DNA of 24,435 nt from CAYJGN01 sp964369635 (GCA_964369635.1 CAYJGN010000028.1:1-24435), one strand, 5' to 3'. Shown: positions 6,648 to 15,147, numbered from the stretch's first letter. A program made the numbers and translations. The notes: generated from the letters alone by a model not told the origin.

Positions 6648-7625
6648 CTACTTTGAAAATAGCTCGGTTAGCATACTTAAAACCTTCTCTTTATCAACCT
6701 TGCTTGCGATAAAAACATTTTCATTAACAGGTTTTCCAAATCCGCGTCTATCTGGCAGAAGCATCCCATCACTCACTCCGCCGCCAACATCAACATCGCA
6801 ATCAACTCTCTCAATCTCGGTCACAACGCTCTCATCAATAGCATACAAAACAGCTATAGCATCGTGCACCGCTGTTCCGGGGGATGGTTTTCCCATAGAT
6901 AGCGTTTCAAAATCTATCCTGTGATCGATTAGTGTTGCCGCAAAAGCACCCTCTTTGCTACCAGTATTATGCAGTCTTTTTGAGTCTTCTTTTGAGAAAA
7001 GGGCACTGTGGGTTGCATTTAGTGTTATTAAAATAACAGGTAGACCGCTGTTTACAATGATTTTTGCAGCTTCTGGGTCGCCGTAGAAATTAAATTCTGC
7101 CGCCGCTGTTCTGTTACCCATAGCATCTCCGCCGCCCATAACGATAATTCTATCAATCTTCTCTATTATTTTCGGCTCAAGGCGGATAGCTGTTGCTAAA
7201 TTAGTGCATGGGCCAACAGGGATTATAGTTATCTTCTCATCGCTTTTTAGCAGAGTATCTATAAGATAAAATACCGCATTGACCTCCTGCTCGCGGATCG
7301 TTGGGTCAGGGAGACCGATATTTTTTTGATGAAGAGCAACCTCTTTGCCATCGATTATAAGGATAGGCTTATCTATATTCGCAGCAGATGCCTCTCTTCC
7401 CGGATATAAATCTTTGCAGATAGGATAAGTTGCACCTTTATAAACAGGTATATCGCTCTCGAGAAAGCTCATAACGCGAAGAGTGTTGTCAAGGGTGCTA
7501 TCAAGTGGTTGGTTTCCGTGTGTTGCAAGAACAGCTAAAAGGTCAAGTTTCTCGGACTTCACAGCCGCCATTATCGCAACTGCATCATCACTACCGGTAT
7601 CTACGTCAAGTATTATTTTTCTCAT
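6648..7625 (-). CDS. Inosine/uridine-preferring nucleoside hydrolase
   Basis: This 325-residue enzyme hydrolyses the N-glycosidic bond of ribonucleosides to give base and ribose, a purine or pyrimidine salvage step in the cytoplasm. The N-terminal calcium-binding motif DVDTGSDDA is at 7-15, with Asp9, Asp13 and Asp14 as ligands. PVGPCTNLATAI and the IVMGGGD loop follow near 137-168, and the C-terminal VHDAIAV contains the conserved His-Asp pair that completes the active site. Length is typical. ATG start one base after the stop of the Nudix gene (TAATATG), with a GGAG site (GAAT context) inside the end of that gene. Whether it prefers purine or pyrimidine nucleosides cannot be told. Confidence 0.93.
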   Translation of the reverse strand: MRKIILDVDTGSDDAVAIMAAVKSEKLDLLAVLATHGNQPLDSTLDNTLRVMSFLESDIPVYKGATYPICKDLYPGREASAANIDKPILIIDGKEVALHQKNIGLPDPTIREQEVNAVFYLIDTLLKSDEKITIIPVGPCTNLATAIRLEPKIIEKIDRIIVMGGGDAMGNRTAAAEFNFYGDPEAAKIIVNSGLPVILITLNATHSALFSKEDSKRLHNTGSKEGAFAATLIDHRIDFETLSMGKPSPGTAVHDAIAVLYAIDESVVTEIERVDCDVDVGGGVSDGMLLPDRRGFGKPVNENVFIASKVDKEKVLSMLTELFSK

Positions 7626-7626
7626 A

Positions 7627-8166
7627 TTAAACTCCTTGTTTTAAAATTAACGCCGCTTTCAAAAGCACTGCTTGGGTCTTTCCATCTTCAATTTCCCCTC
7701 GCAAAACCATCTGAACAGCGTCTTTAAGCTTTATTTTTATAACTTCCAAAAACTCTCCCTCATCGAGTTTCTGTCCGACAAAAGAAAGGTCTTGCGCCAT
7801 ATAGCAATGGATAACCTCATCAAGATAAGCGCAGGTTGGAATAAATTTCCCAAGGTCTGTTACCTCTCCTGAAACAGCCCCTATCTCTTCACGAAGCTCT
7901 CTTATCGCTGATTCTTTTGGGTCCTCTCCCTTTTCGAGTTTTCCTGCTGGAAGCTCGAGTAGAACTTTGTCAAAAGGATATCTAAACTGGCGGACAAAAT
8001 AGCAGTTTCCCGCATTATCTATCGGCAGAATGCAAACCCCGCCCGAATGAGATACAACCTCTCTCTTCGCTATTTTACCATCGGGCAGCTCTACTTCATC
8101 AACACGAAGAGAAACTATCTTTCCGCGAAAAATTTCTTTTGTTGAAGTTTGTTTTTCAAAAAACAT
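7627..8166 (-). CDS. nudF: ADP-ribose pyrophosphatase, Nudix family
   Basis: This 179-residue protein belongs to the NudF-type ADP-sugar pyrophosphatases, which cut ADP-ribose to AMP and ribose-5-phosphate. The Nudix box is complete: Gly75, Glu81, Arg89-Glu90, Glu93-Glu94 and Gly96. The upstream sequence VRQFRYP with LLELPAGK, and the PTCAYLDE stretch after the box, are typical of this subgroup rather than of Ap4A or 8-oxo-dGTP hydrolases. ATG start with AAGGAAGAT upstream. First gene of an operon with the nucleoside hydrolase and TIGR01906 genes; joining a pyrophosphatase to a nucleoside hydrolase suggests recovery of ribose from nucleotides. It is divergent from the M14 peptidase with only 41 bases between starts. 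Confidence 0.88.
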   Translation of the reverse strand: MFFEKQTSTKEIFRGKIVSLRVDEVELPDGKIAKREVVSHSGGVCILPIDNAGNCYFVRQFRYPFDKVLLELPAGKLEKGEDPKESAIRELREEIGAVSGEVTDLGKFIPTCAYLDEVIHCYMAQDLSFVGQKLDEGEFLEVIKIKLKDAVQMVLRGEIEDGKTQAVLLKAALILKQGV

Positions 8167-8207
8167 ATTTATCTTCCTTTTTTAATAGAATTGATTGAGG
8201 TGATATT

Positions 8208-9033
8208 TTGAATTTCTATAATAAAAATCTTCTCTATAATAGTTTACTTGAAAAGATTTCACAAGTCAAAGGTTTGAATAAAGAATTTTTTGTAAATTCT
8301 ATCGGAACATCTGTTTGCGGCAGAAATATCCTCTCGATAAGTCGCGGAAAAACAAACGGCTGTCTGCTTATTGTTGCAGGAGTTCATGGAATCGAATGGA
8401 TAACCGCCCTTATTGCTATGAAATTTTTAGAGGATAATCCAAATATTGATTGCGATATAACCGTTATTCCGCTTCTAAATCCCGATGGGACTGAGCTTGC
8501 AAGTGGATATGGCGTTCATTGGTCTGCAAACGGGCGCGGCGTCGATATAAACCAAAATTTTAATGCCGATTGGGAAGCTGGTAGAGCAAGACTTTCGGCG
8601 GCAGGCTATGATAAACCCGGTGCTACGAGATACCCCGGGAAATTTCCTGAGAGCGAGCCTGAGACGAGGGCGGTTGTTGATTTTATAAAGCGAAACAGAC
8701 CTCTAATGGTTATCGCCCTCCACTCACAGGTGNNNNNNNNNNGGGGAAGAGATTTATAGCGACTATAAAGGCAAAGAGAGCAAGCACTCAAAAATTATTG
8801 CAGAGCAGATGGCAGAAATTTCAGGATATGCTCTCTGCTCCCCAAACCCACTCGCACAGAGCGGCGGTCTTAAAGATTACTATATTGATAAGTTCGGTGG
8901 CGTTGGGATAACAATTGAAGTTGGCAAAGGAGAAAACCCTCTGCCGCTCTCTGATTTCCCTTCTATCTATCAAAGCGTTTCAAGAATGCTTTTTTTAGCC
9001 GCCGAGCGCTTAACTGAACTTCCACCTATTTAA
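8208..9033 (+). CDS. M14 family zinc carboxypeptidase, gamma-D-glutamyl-meso-diaminopimelate peptidase-like (interrupted by gap)
   Basis: An M14 metallopeptidase probably acting on peptidoglycan peptides. Zinc ligands are His60 and Glu63 in GVHGIEW and His172 in ALHSQ. NPDG (91-94) and NGRGVDINQNF (108-118) are the usual substrate-pocket motifs, with Gln replacing the Arg found in carboxypeptidase A, as is normal for the diaminopimelate-specific group. The catalytic Glu is in ITIEVGKG near the end. A 10-N gap (8733-8742) follows HSQV; afterwards the frame is GEEIYSDY to the stop at 9033, which is one base out of register with the stated gap length. Start TTG, three bases after an AGGTGAT site. 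No signal peptide is seen, so it probably works in the cytoplasm on recycled muropeptides. Confidence 0.85.
8733..8742. other. Assembly gap (10 N) inside the peptidase gene
   Basis: Ten N that break the frame of an otherwise intact gene. The two sides encode HSQV and GEEIYSDY, which are adjacent in the family motif HSQGE, so little or nothing is missing. The true length must be a multiple of three. Confidence 0.85.
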
Positions 9034-9166
9034 ATTCCGACCATATATCAATTTTTATCTCTAAATCCTATATCTTCATCAAAAGAGTTTTCAAATTAAT
9101 CTCAGTCGGTTTTATCGCTTGTAAAATCTTTTCTTTTGCTAGAAAAATTAATTTCATTCGGATTTA

Positions 9167-9195
9167 TTGTGCAACTTCTCTATTTGTGTTAAAAT
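9167..9195 (+). promoter_or_regulatory. Promoter of the serine hydrolase gene
   Basis: TTGTGC (9167-9172), 17 bases, TAAAAT (9190-9195). Transcription would start near 9202, only about 14 bases before the ATG and just ahead of the ribosome-binding site, so the leader would be very short. The rest of the 9034-9166 interval is AT-rich with no clear feature. Confidence 0.45.
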
Positions 9196-9215
9196 CAAAT
9201 TATTGGAGGTGCATT

Positions 9216-10334
9216 ATGAAACGAGTTTTATTATCTTTTCTCGCATTTATTATTTTATTGTTTTCTGTCGGTTGTAGCGGCTCTGCAAACTTCAATTTTT
9301 TAGCTAAAACTGCTACCAACTCTCAAAAGTCCGAGCTGTATGCACCCGCATTTTCCGCATATAAACTATACCACAGCTGGCAGTACGCAACCCCTGAGAG
9401 CCAAAATATAGATACCGAACTACTTGCGCAATTTCATCTCGCAATCGAGGAACTTGATATTTTTTCAGCGGTAACTGCCCGAAATGGGGTTATAGTTGAT
9501 GAATATTATAAGAGCGAAGAATATAATGAAGATACCTTGTTTAAAGTTGCTTCCTGCACAAAATCAGTCAGTTCCATTTTGGTCGGTATTGCTATTGAAG
9601 AGGGGCTTATTGAATCGGTAGATGTTCCTATTTCGAACTATTACCCTGAAATTTCACTGCAAAATGACCCACAAAAAGAGCAGATAACCCTTGAAAATAT
9701 TTTGACCGGCACCTCTGGCTTTGCTTATTTTGATGAACTTTTCGATGGCACTGCATTCTCAGACCTTCGCCGCTCTGATGATTGGATAGCGCATATGCTA
9801 AATCTTCCGATGGCTTGGCAACCAGGCAGCACTTTTAGCTATAGCACTGGTGACTTTCATCTTGTTGCGGGGATAATTGAAGAGGCGAGCGGGATGAGTG
9901 CCGCAAAGTATGCAGAAGAGCACCTTTTTATCCCACTCGGTATCCAAACCTATGCTTGGGGCGCAGGTCCTGAGGGTGTCCAAGATGGTGGAACAGGGCT
10001 TGCCCTTCGTTCAAAAGATGCCCTCAAAATCGGACAGCTATTTCTCGATGGCGGTGTTTATAAAAATGAGCAGATAGTCTCACCGCAGTGGATTTTATCC
10101 TCAACCACCCCGTTTACCTCCGGTACATATGGCGTTGGCAGCTATGGCTATGGCTGGTGGATACGCGATTTTGGCGCGAGCAGCGAATATCCCGGCTACT
10201 TCGCTATGGGTTATGCCGGAAAACATATAATTGTTATTCCAAAGCTTTCACTCGTATCGGTTTTCACAGGCACTCTAACTTCCTCAACCGTTCGCGATGT
10301 TTTTAATAGATATTTAGTCGCCGCTTGTTATTAG
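9216..10334 (+). CDS. Lipoprotein serine hydrolase, beta-lactamase/class C family
   Basis: This 372-residue protein belongs to the beta-lactamase-related serine hydrolases (PF00144), close to the 6-aminohexanoate-dimer hydrolase (NylB-like) group. The N-terminus is a lipoprotein signal: MKR, a hydrophobic stretch, then SVGC with Cys20 as the lipidated residue, so the enzyme sits outside the membrane. The catalytic S-x-x-K is SCTK at 113-116 and the Tyr motif is YST at 209-211; the third motif region near YAGKHIIVIP is less clear. I chose ATG at 9216 because GGAGGT lies five bases before it; an upstream in-frame TTG at 9186 would put ten hydrophilic residues before the signal peptide. The substrate could be a peptide, ester or amide; a true beta-lactamase role is unlikely. 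Confidence 0.88.
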   Translation: MKRVLLSFLAFIILLFSVGCSGSANFNFLAKTATNSQKSELYAPAFSAYKLYHSWQYATPESQNIDTELLAQFHLAIEELDIFSAVTARNGVIVDEYYKSEEYNEDTLFKVASCTKSVSSILVGIAIEEGLIESVDVPISNYYPEISLQNDPQKEQITLENILTGTSGFAYFDELFDGTAFSDLRRSDDWIAHMLNLPMAWQPGSTFSYSTGDFHLVAGIIEEASGMSAAKYAEEHLFIPLGIQTYAWGAGPEGVQDGGTGLALRSKDALKIGQLFLDGGVYKNEQIVSPQWILSSTTPFTSGTYGVGSYGYGWWIRDFGASSEYPGYFAMGYAGKHIIVIPKLSLVSVFTGTLTSSTVRDVFNRYLVAACY

Positions 10335-10365
10335 CTAAAATCAGCTATTATTATACTATAAACTA

Positions 10366-10394
10366 AAAACCGATGTGAGTTTCACATCGGTTTT
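10366..10394. terminator. Bidirectional rho-independent terminator
   Basis: A perfect 13-bp stem (10366-10378 with 10382-10394) with a three-base loop; A4 on one side and T4 on the other make it work in both directions. It lies between the converging serine hydrolase and csrA ends. Confidence 0.92.
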
Positions 10395-10415
10395 ACTAAT
10401 TTATTCTATTTTATT

Positions 10416-10655
10416 CTATTCGCTATCTTTTATATTTCCTTTAATCAGGCTTCTCATCTTCGCGATATCAACCCTACCAGCGACCGACTGGAAGTTTGCC
10501 TTTGATGCTTCATATAGCTCATTTCGCCAGATTTTTATATCTCTTGGAGCTTCAATAGCGAGCTTCACTCCATCTGAAGTTATCTCGGTAACGGTTATCT
10601 CGATGTTATCGCCAACTTTTAGCGACTCACCTTTTTTTCGATGTAACACAAGCAT
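10416..10655 (-). CDS. csrA: Carbon storage regulator CsrA, translational regulator
   Basis: This 79-residue protein is CsrA, a homodimeric RNA-binding protein that blocks ribosome access at GGA motifs; in Bacillus-type cells it represses flagellin translation and is held inactive by FliW. The family pattern is intact: MLVLHRKKGE at the start, GDNIEITV, then VKLAIEAPRDIKIWRNELYEA with RNA-binding Arg44. It has about ten more C-terminal residues than the shortest members. Its ribosome-binding site GGGAGGT lies inside the end of fliW, and the two genes are separated by one base, so they are co-translated. It is the last gene of the flgM operon, ending at the terminator at 10366-10394. No flagellin gene is present in this window. 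Confidence 0.97.
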   Translation of the reverse strand: MLVLHRKKGESLKVGDNIEITVTEITSDGVKLAIEAPRDIKIWRNELYEASKANFQSVAGRVDIAKMRSLIKGNIKDSE

Positions 10656-10656
10656 A

Positions 10657-11088
10657 CTACATACCTCCCGCGAGGTCTTTTAGCAGATGCTTGAATTTAT
10701 AGCTATCTGATTGCAAGATAACCTGCACTGCTTTTCTCGTTTTAACATTGACAACAATAGGACACTTCAAATTAACCGTACTGCTCCCTAAATCTTCGCT
10801 CATGACGCAGATACAGTAAAAAGAAAGGTCGTCATCGTTCTCTGTTTCGAGATTTTTATAATCTGTCTTTGCAAGTATTGGATTATACTGCGAAATAACA
10901 GAAAATGGATTTACCAGCACAAACGAGATATTCTCATCATCAACTGATAGCAGATAGATAAAGTTCGGATCAGTCTCATCAATTTGCAAAGGTAGATATT
11001 CTTTATTCTCCTCAAACCCAAAAATACCCTCATCAAAGGTTATAAGATCCTGCTTATCATAGCTATTTTCATCAAGTCTGTTGCTCAT
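10657..11088 (-). CDS. fliW: Flagellar assembly factor FliW
   Basis: This 143-residue protein is FliW, which binds either flagellin or CsrA: when flagellin is exported FliW is freed to inhibit CsrA, so flagellin translation follows filament growth. Family marks are FDEGIFGFEENKEYLPL at about 18-34, SVDDENISFVLVNPF near 48-62, STVNLKCPIVVN and the final YKFKHLL. Full length. ATG start with AAGGGGA upstream; the stretch AAGGGGACGTT resembles a CsrA target (GGA core), so CsrA could act on fliW itself. Located between the DUF6470 gene and csrA, the same order as in Bacillus subtilis. Confidence 0.97.
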   Translation of the reverse strand: MSNRLDENSYDKQDLITFDEGIFGFEENKEYLPLQIDETDPNFIYLLSVDDENISFVLVNPFSVISQYNPILAKTDYKNLETENDDDLSFYCICVMSEDLGSSTVNLKCPIVVNVKTRKAVQVILQSDSYKFKHLLKDLAGGM

Positions 11089-11108
11089 AACGTCCCCTTA
11101 ATTTAAAT

Positions 11109-11726
11109 TTATACCTCTATATCAATAACTTCGCCGCCAAAAAATTCAGCTGCACTCGGCGGAACATAGATAGGCTCCCCAACATACTCGATAATAATAT
11201 CGCCCTGCTGGATAATGTTAAGCTCAATAGAACCCGGGATAAACTCGATATTTCCATTATCAATCTTTGCATCAAAATTCAGCTTATCCATAACATATTC
11301 TATTTCAACTTCGGGTTTCGTCGTTTCAAACTCAACGTTTCCTTTCGGTATGAAATCAACATTTCCCATCCCACTCGGGTTTTGAGTATGCTGCTGAGAG
11401 ATAGTTCTAAAAGCCTCAATCTTCTCATCGAGCTTTGCATTGAGCAGAATTTTTCCCTCGTTTGCAAATTGCGCAGTAGCTTCGTAGGATGCCATAGTTC
11501 CCTTTGAAGGCAGTTGTGCAACGCTTCTTGCAGGAGACGGTGAGATAGAGTTTCTCATCTCAAAGGTATCAATTGATAGCTTTAGCGGACGGCTTTTAAT
11601 CGTCATTCCGCCTTTTGTCTTTGAGATTTCAAGCTCAGCTGAGCCGTTTCTTCTCTGCACCTTCGCGTTATTGATTTTAAGCTCATATTCTATTGGTACT
11701 GTTGTAATTTTAATTAACTGTTCCAT
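11109..11726 (-). CDS. DUF6470 family protein (YviE-like), flagellar operon
   Basis: This 205-residue protein matches the DUF6470/YviE family in place and pattern: it stands between flgL and fliW, as yviE does in Bacillus subtilis. It begins LIKITTVPIEYELKINNAKV and has two similar beta-rich halves with alternating charged and hydrophobic residues; the final part EIEYVMDKLNFDAK leads to IIEYVGEPIYVPP. No membrane helix or signal peptide is seen. The role is unknown; a link with flagellin or hook-associated protein handling is suggested only by its conserved position. Start ATG, 30 bases after the flgL stop. Confidence 0.8.
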   Translation of the reverse strand: MEQLIKITTVPIEYELKINNAKVQRRNGSAELEISKTKGGMTIKSRPLKLSIDTFEMRNSISPSPARSVAQLPSKGTMASYEATAQFANEGKILLNAKLDEKIEAFRTISQQHTQNPSGMGNVDFIPKGNVEFETTKPEVEIEYVMDKLNFDAKIDNGNIEFIPGSIELNIIQQGDIIIEYVGEPIYVPPSAAEFFGGEVIDIEV

Positions 11727-11756
11727 AAATACCCCACACTGTTTTAATTAAATTTA

Positions 11757-12758
11757 CTATTGCAAAAAGTCGAGAAGAGAAGGCGTTAGAATTTGTGTGC
11801 CAACCCTTAGCGACATATTGTATACATAGTTTTGATAGGTAAAGTTTAGTATCGCTTCTGATTGTTCGATATTAACAGCGCTGTCGAACTGTTCAATTAT
11901 ATTGTCATTTTCGGTTTCAAGCCTTGCAAGGGTTGAATCCATTAGGGTGCTTTTTGTTCCGATTTTAGCAAGCTCTGTAACCACTGTGTCAGAAGCATCA
12001 CCAAACTTCGTCCATAGCCGTTCGTACCCTTCTGAATCAAACGGCTCTGCAGTTAAGACATCTGCCATCTCACCGAGCATTGCAATCATATTTTGCGGGT
12101 CGCCCTCTGCATCCACACCATAGCCGACTATCGAAATACCCGGAAGTGCTGAATCAAATGCACTTGAAGGCACTATCTGCCCTGTTGCATCAAACTCAAG
12201 TCCGAAGCCGAAATCAACATAGGCGGTTTCCACTTCCATTCCAGCAAGTGTTGCTTGGTCTGCCGCTGCTGTACTGCTGACATCAACACCCCTATATGTA
12301 ACGGTTCCGTCATCGAGTAGCTCAAAAGGCGCCTCGTTTGCATCAGAGCCCGCCATTACATAGGCGTTTCCGTATTTAGTATTGAGCGTTTGCACCATCG
12401 ATTGTTGAAGCTGTCTGAAGATATTTGCATAGGTTGTTCTACCTTCGCCGTTTGTATCATTAAGCGCTTCCATCGAATAGTTTTTATCAACTTCTTTTGC
12501 AATATCGCTTATCTGCATTAGAACATTCTCCTGAACATTCTGCCATTGCATCGTATCTTCAACTGCCTCGATATAGTCGTTATTGCGGGCATATCTATTC
12601 TCAAGCGTCACCGCTTTTGCCGCCGCAGATGGGTCCATATAAGACTGCGAGAATGCGCGCCCGGTTTCCGCCTGACGCCTTGCGAGGTCGAGGCTATTCA
12701 TAGTGTTGTTAAGACTTGTCTGATAGGTTTGTCTCATCATATTAGTTGTAATACGCAT
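11757..12758 (-). CDS. flgL: Flagellar hook-filament junction protein FlgL (HAP3)
   Basis: This 333-residue protein is FlgL, which together with FlgK joins the hook to the flagellin filament and is exported by the flagellar type III system. The N-terminal coiled coil starts MRITTNMMRQTYQTSLNNTMNS and the C-terminal helix ends with NFTYQNYVYNMSLRVGTQIL before the last residues LLDFLQ; both are flagellin-like D0/D1 segments. The middle (about 125-260) is the variable domain. Normal length. ATG start with AGGGGGC upstream, 11 bases after the flgK stop, so both are translated from the same transcript. Confidence 0.95.
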   Translation of the reverse strand: MRITTNMMRQTYQTSLNNTMNSLDLARRQAETGRAFSQSYMDPSAAAKAVTLENRYARNNDYIEAVEDTMQWQNVQENVLMQISDIAKEVDKNYSMEALNDTNGEGRTTYANIFRQLQQSMVQTLNTKYGNAYVMAGSDANEAPFELLDDGTVTYRGVDVSSTAAADQATLAGMEVETAYVDFGFGLEFDATGQIVPSSAFDSALPGISIVGYGVDAEGDPQNMIAMLGEMADVLTAEPFDSEGYERLWTKFGDASDTVVTELAKIGTKSTLMDSTLARLETENDNIIEQFDSAVNIEQSEAILNFTYQNYVYNMSLRVGTQILTPSLLDFLQ

Positions 12759-12769
12759 AAATTGCCCCC

Positions 12770-14356
12770 TTATCTACCTACTACGCCAGTGTTATTTATA
12801 AGTTTATCGAGCATCTCATCGAGCGTTGTCATAACTCTCGCCGCTGCATTGTATGACGATTGGTATCTCATAAGGTCCATCGTCTCTTCGTCTTGGTTTA
12901 CTCCCGAAACGCTCTCTATCGACATATCAATCTGCTCGAGTACTGCTAAGTGGTTCGATAAAATTGAAGATGAGCTCTTTCTATCTATCGACTGTACCGA
13001 CTGCAGACTATCATATATCCCTTGAACTGTCCCTGTATATACTGCAGTGCCAGTTTCATGGTCTGGGTATCTGAATGTTAGCTCATCAACTGAGAGCAAA
13101 TTTATCATCCGAAGAACATTATCGTATGCAGTTGAAAGGTCACTGCCATCACCCGCTGTTTCAAATGTCCTTGAAATTCCAATAGCGCCGCTTACCCAAT
13201 CATCCGAAACTTTGATGTTGTTTGCTGTGAAAATTGTGCTGCCGTCTGTTGTTTCAAAAAGGTTTATAGCTGTTGTAACGTTGCCAGCGGCATCTTTTTC
13301 CGAGTTTAGGTAGTTGAGCTCTTGTGCCATCGTGTTTATAAATGTATCGAACATTTTATCGTAGTATCCAATACCGCGAGTATCGGTACCATCAAAAACT
13401 TCACTCTTGTTTGACATATCAAGTATGCCCTTTAGAACTCCGTTTCCGAGCATATCAGCAACATCAAGCGAGCTTGTAGCTCCTGTTGGGTTTACAGCGT
13501 CTGTTATCGTTAGTGTGAACGGTGGCTTTTCATCTGCTGCTGTACCGAAGGTAAACTCCGCCGCCGCATCATCGTCAATTAGTGTGTGAACGTTGCCTGC
13601 TGTATCCTTAAAGGTTACTTTAAGTAGTTCAATAGTAACACCGGGGTCGGTGCTCTCAACATACTCAACATTTATTGGCAGATACTGCGATAGTTGGTCA
13701 AGCATTAGGTTTCTCTGATCATTTAGCTCGTGCGCTTGATTTGAAAGTACCTCACTTGCCTTAATCGCTTTGTTTATCTCTGTTAAATCTGTTAAAAGCC
13801 CGTTTATCTCGGGAATCATATCGTCGTTTAAAACATCGTGGTATTCTGCCGCAAGCTCATCAACACGGGTCGCATTCTCATGAACGATATTCAAAAGAAC
13901 CTCAAATGAGCTTCGAACTATCGTATCATATTCATCTTCCGATGCATTTGGAGTTTCAGCTAATGACTTGAGCTGTGATATAACATCATTCATAGCAGCC
14001 CTTATAGCGGTGCTATCTGTTTCGTCAAATATCTGACCTATTCTTGCTAAAATTTCATCTGTTGCCGAAGCTGTTCCAACTTTAGCCGACTGAGTGCGGT
14101 ACTGCATATCGAGGAACGGATCTCTTATCTGGACTATTCCGTTTATCATAACGCCCTGACCGACTCTATTTTCATTATGGCTTGAAAAACCGCCACCAGG
14201 TCCTGGAGGCTGAATGCTCACAAGGTCAAGACGCTGTCTTGTATACCCTATGGTATTCATATTAGATATATTTTGACCCGCAACATCAATAGCCCTCTGG
14301 CTTGCAGAGAGCGCATGCGTTACAGTTGTAAATCCTGCAAAAGTCGATCTAACCAA
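12770..14356 (-). CDS. flgK: Flagellar hook-associated protein FlgK (HAP1)
   Basis: This 528-residue protein is FlgK, first of the two junction proteins between hook and filament. The N-terminus has the rod/hook family motif with ALSASQRAIDVAGQNISNMN followed by TIGYTRQRLD, and the C-terminus ends LMRYQSSYNAAARVMTTLDEM, the helix that packs in the junction tube. The middle domain carries many Asp/Thr-rich loops. Length is within the family range. The start is TTG; GGAGG lies eight bases upstream and no better ATG is near. It follows flgN by 15 bases, and FlgN would be its chaperone. Confidence 0.95.
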   Translation of the reverse strand: MVRSTFAGFTTVTHALSASQRAIDVAGQNISNMNTIGYTRQRLDLVSIQPPGPGGGFSSHNENRVGQGVMINGIVQIRDPFLDMQYRTQSAKVGTASATDEILARIGQIFDETDSTAIRAAMNDVISQLKSLAETPNASEDEYDTIVRSSFEVLLNIVHENATRVDELAAEYHDVLNDDMIPEINGLLTDLTEINKAIKASEVLSNQAHELNDQRNLMLDQLSQYLPINVEYVESTDPGVTIELLKVTFKDTAGNVHTLIDDDAAAEFTFGTAADEKPPFTLTITDAVNPTGATSSLDVADMLGNGVLKGILDMSNKSEVFDGTDTRGIGYYDKMFDTFINTMAQELNYLNSEKDAAGNVTTAINLFETTDGSTIFTANNIKVSDDWVSGAIGISRTFETAGDGSDLSTAYDNVLRMINLLSVDELTFRYPDHETGTAVYTGTVQGIYDSLQSVQSIDRKSSSSILSNHLAVLEQIDMSIESVSGVNQDEETMDLMRYQSSYNAAARVMTTLDEMLDKLINNTGVVGR

Positions 14357-14371
14357 TTCCTTGTCCTCCCA

Positions 14372-14818
14372 TTAAACAGTTGTATCAGTCAACTGTCCGT
14401 CCAAATTCGAGTTTTCTCCATCACTTTCATAGATAAATCCTTGTTTATTAAGGCTCTTATCAATCATCCGCCTCTTTAGCTTTATAAGCTCGGTAACATC
14501 TTCATTTATCTCCCTATAAAGCTGAATACTTCTGCTAAGTCCATCAAATATAGGCACAATCTCCATCCGCTCTTCTTCGCTGAGCCTCTCGAGTATTTTA
14601 GAAAAACTTAAGTTATCAAAAGAAAGTTCTTGCTGTGTTGCTTCTCTGCGCAAATCAAGACCTCGGAGTTTCATAGATATCGCTTGTTCTTTAGACATAC
14701 ATTCTTCAAGGGTTGCAACTCTACCACTAGTTACTGATTCAAGCTTCACCTGAGCTATCGATGCAAGTTCGACAAAAACCGCTGTAAGCTCCTCTAAAAC
14801 CTTCTTAAATTTCTCCAT
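14372..14818 (-). CDS. flgN: FlgN family flagellar export chaperone
   Basis: This 148-residue, mostly helical protein lies between flgM and flgK, the position of FlgN (YvyG), the chaperone that holds FlgK and FlgL for export. Sequence similarity is weak, as is normal in the family: MEKFKKVLEELTAVFVELASIAQVK starts a long helix, LEECMSKEQAISMKLRGLDLRR is the central heptad-like part, and the end is Lys/Arg-rich before a short polar tail. ATG start seven bases after the flgM stop. Family assignment rests on pattern plus position. Confidence 0.85.
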   Translation of the reverse strand: MEKFKKVLEELTAVFVELASIAQVKLESVTSGRVATLEECMSKEQAISMKLRGLDLRREATQQELSFDNLSFSKILERLSEEERMEIVPIFDGLSRSIQLYREINEDVTELIKLKRRMIDKSLNKQGFIYESDGENSNLDGQLTDTTV

Positions 14819-14825
14819 AGCTCAC

Positions 14826-15116
14826 CTATTCAAACATAAGTTTGGCGGCTATTTTATCAATATCTATTCTATAACTACCCTCTTCAATACGGCGCATCAA
14901 GCTCTCGACTTTACCGTCGTTATCAGCGCTTATATCCTCGCGAACTTTATTCGCAAGATCGCTTTGCAACTTAAGCGACTCATCGCCCTTGCTCTCGCTG
15001 ATGATGATAGCATCGTAGTTTCTTGGGTTTTTTAGCGCGTCTGTCTTTGACTCGCTCTTTTTATCGGGGGACGTTGGGATATACCTCCCTGACAAATTAT
15101 TAACTTTTATTTCCAT
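14826..15116 (-). CDS. flgM: Anti-sigma-28 factor FlgM
   Basis: This 96-residue protein is FlgM, which binds and inhibits the flagellar sigma factor until the hook is complete and FlgM is exported. The conserved C-terminal half is clear: YDAIIISES near 34-42, then a charged helix, KVESLMRRIEEGSYRIDIDKIA and the end AAKLMFE. The N-terminal part is polar and likely unfolded, as usual. ATG start with AAAGGAGG seven bases upstream. It is the first gene of its operon, and the leader carries the same sigma-28-like motif as the fliD leader, so FlgM should be made by the sigma factor it inhibits. Confidence 0.94.
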   Translation of the reverse strand: MEIKVNNLSGRYIPTSPDKKSESKTDALKNPRNYDAIIISESKGDESLKLQSDLANKVREDISADNDGKVESLMRRIEEGSYRIDIDKIAAKLMFE

Positions 15117-15147
15117 AGTAAGTCCTCCTTTGGGTATTCCTATAATA

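Noticed and set aside
8541..8550. GTCGATATAA on the plus strand resembling the sigma-28 box.
   Set aside because: It encodes VDI in the conserved NGRGVDINQNF motif of the M14 peptidase; no upstream box.
9083..9155. AAATTAAT...ATTAATTT inverted repeat between the peptidase and serine hydrolase genes.
   Set aside because: Eight AT-only base pairs across a long spacer, well within chance in this AT-rich interval.
10375..10683. A 102-codon plus-strand frame over csrA.
   Set aside because: It is the antisense shadow of csrA and the end of fliW and starts within the terminator.
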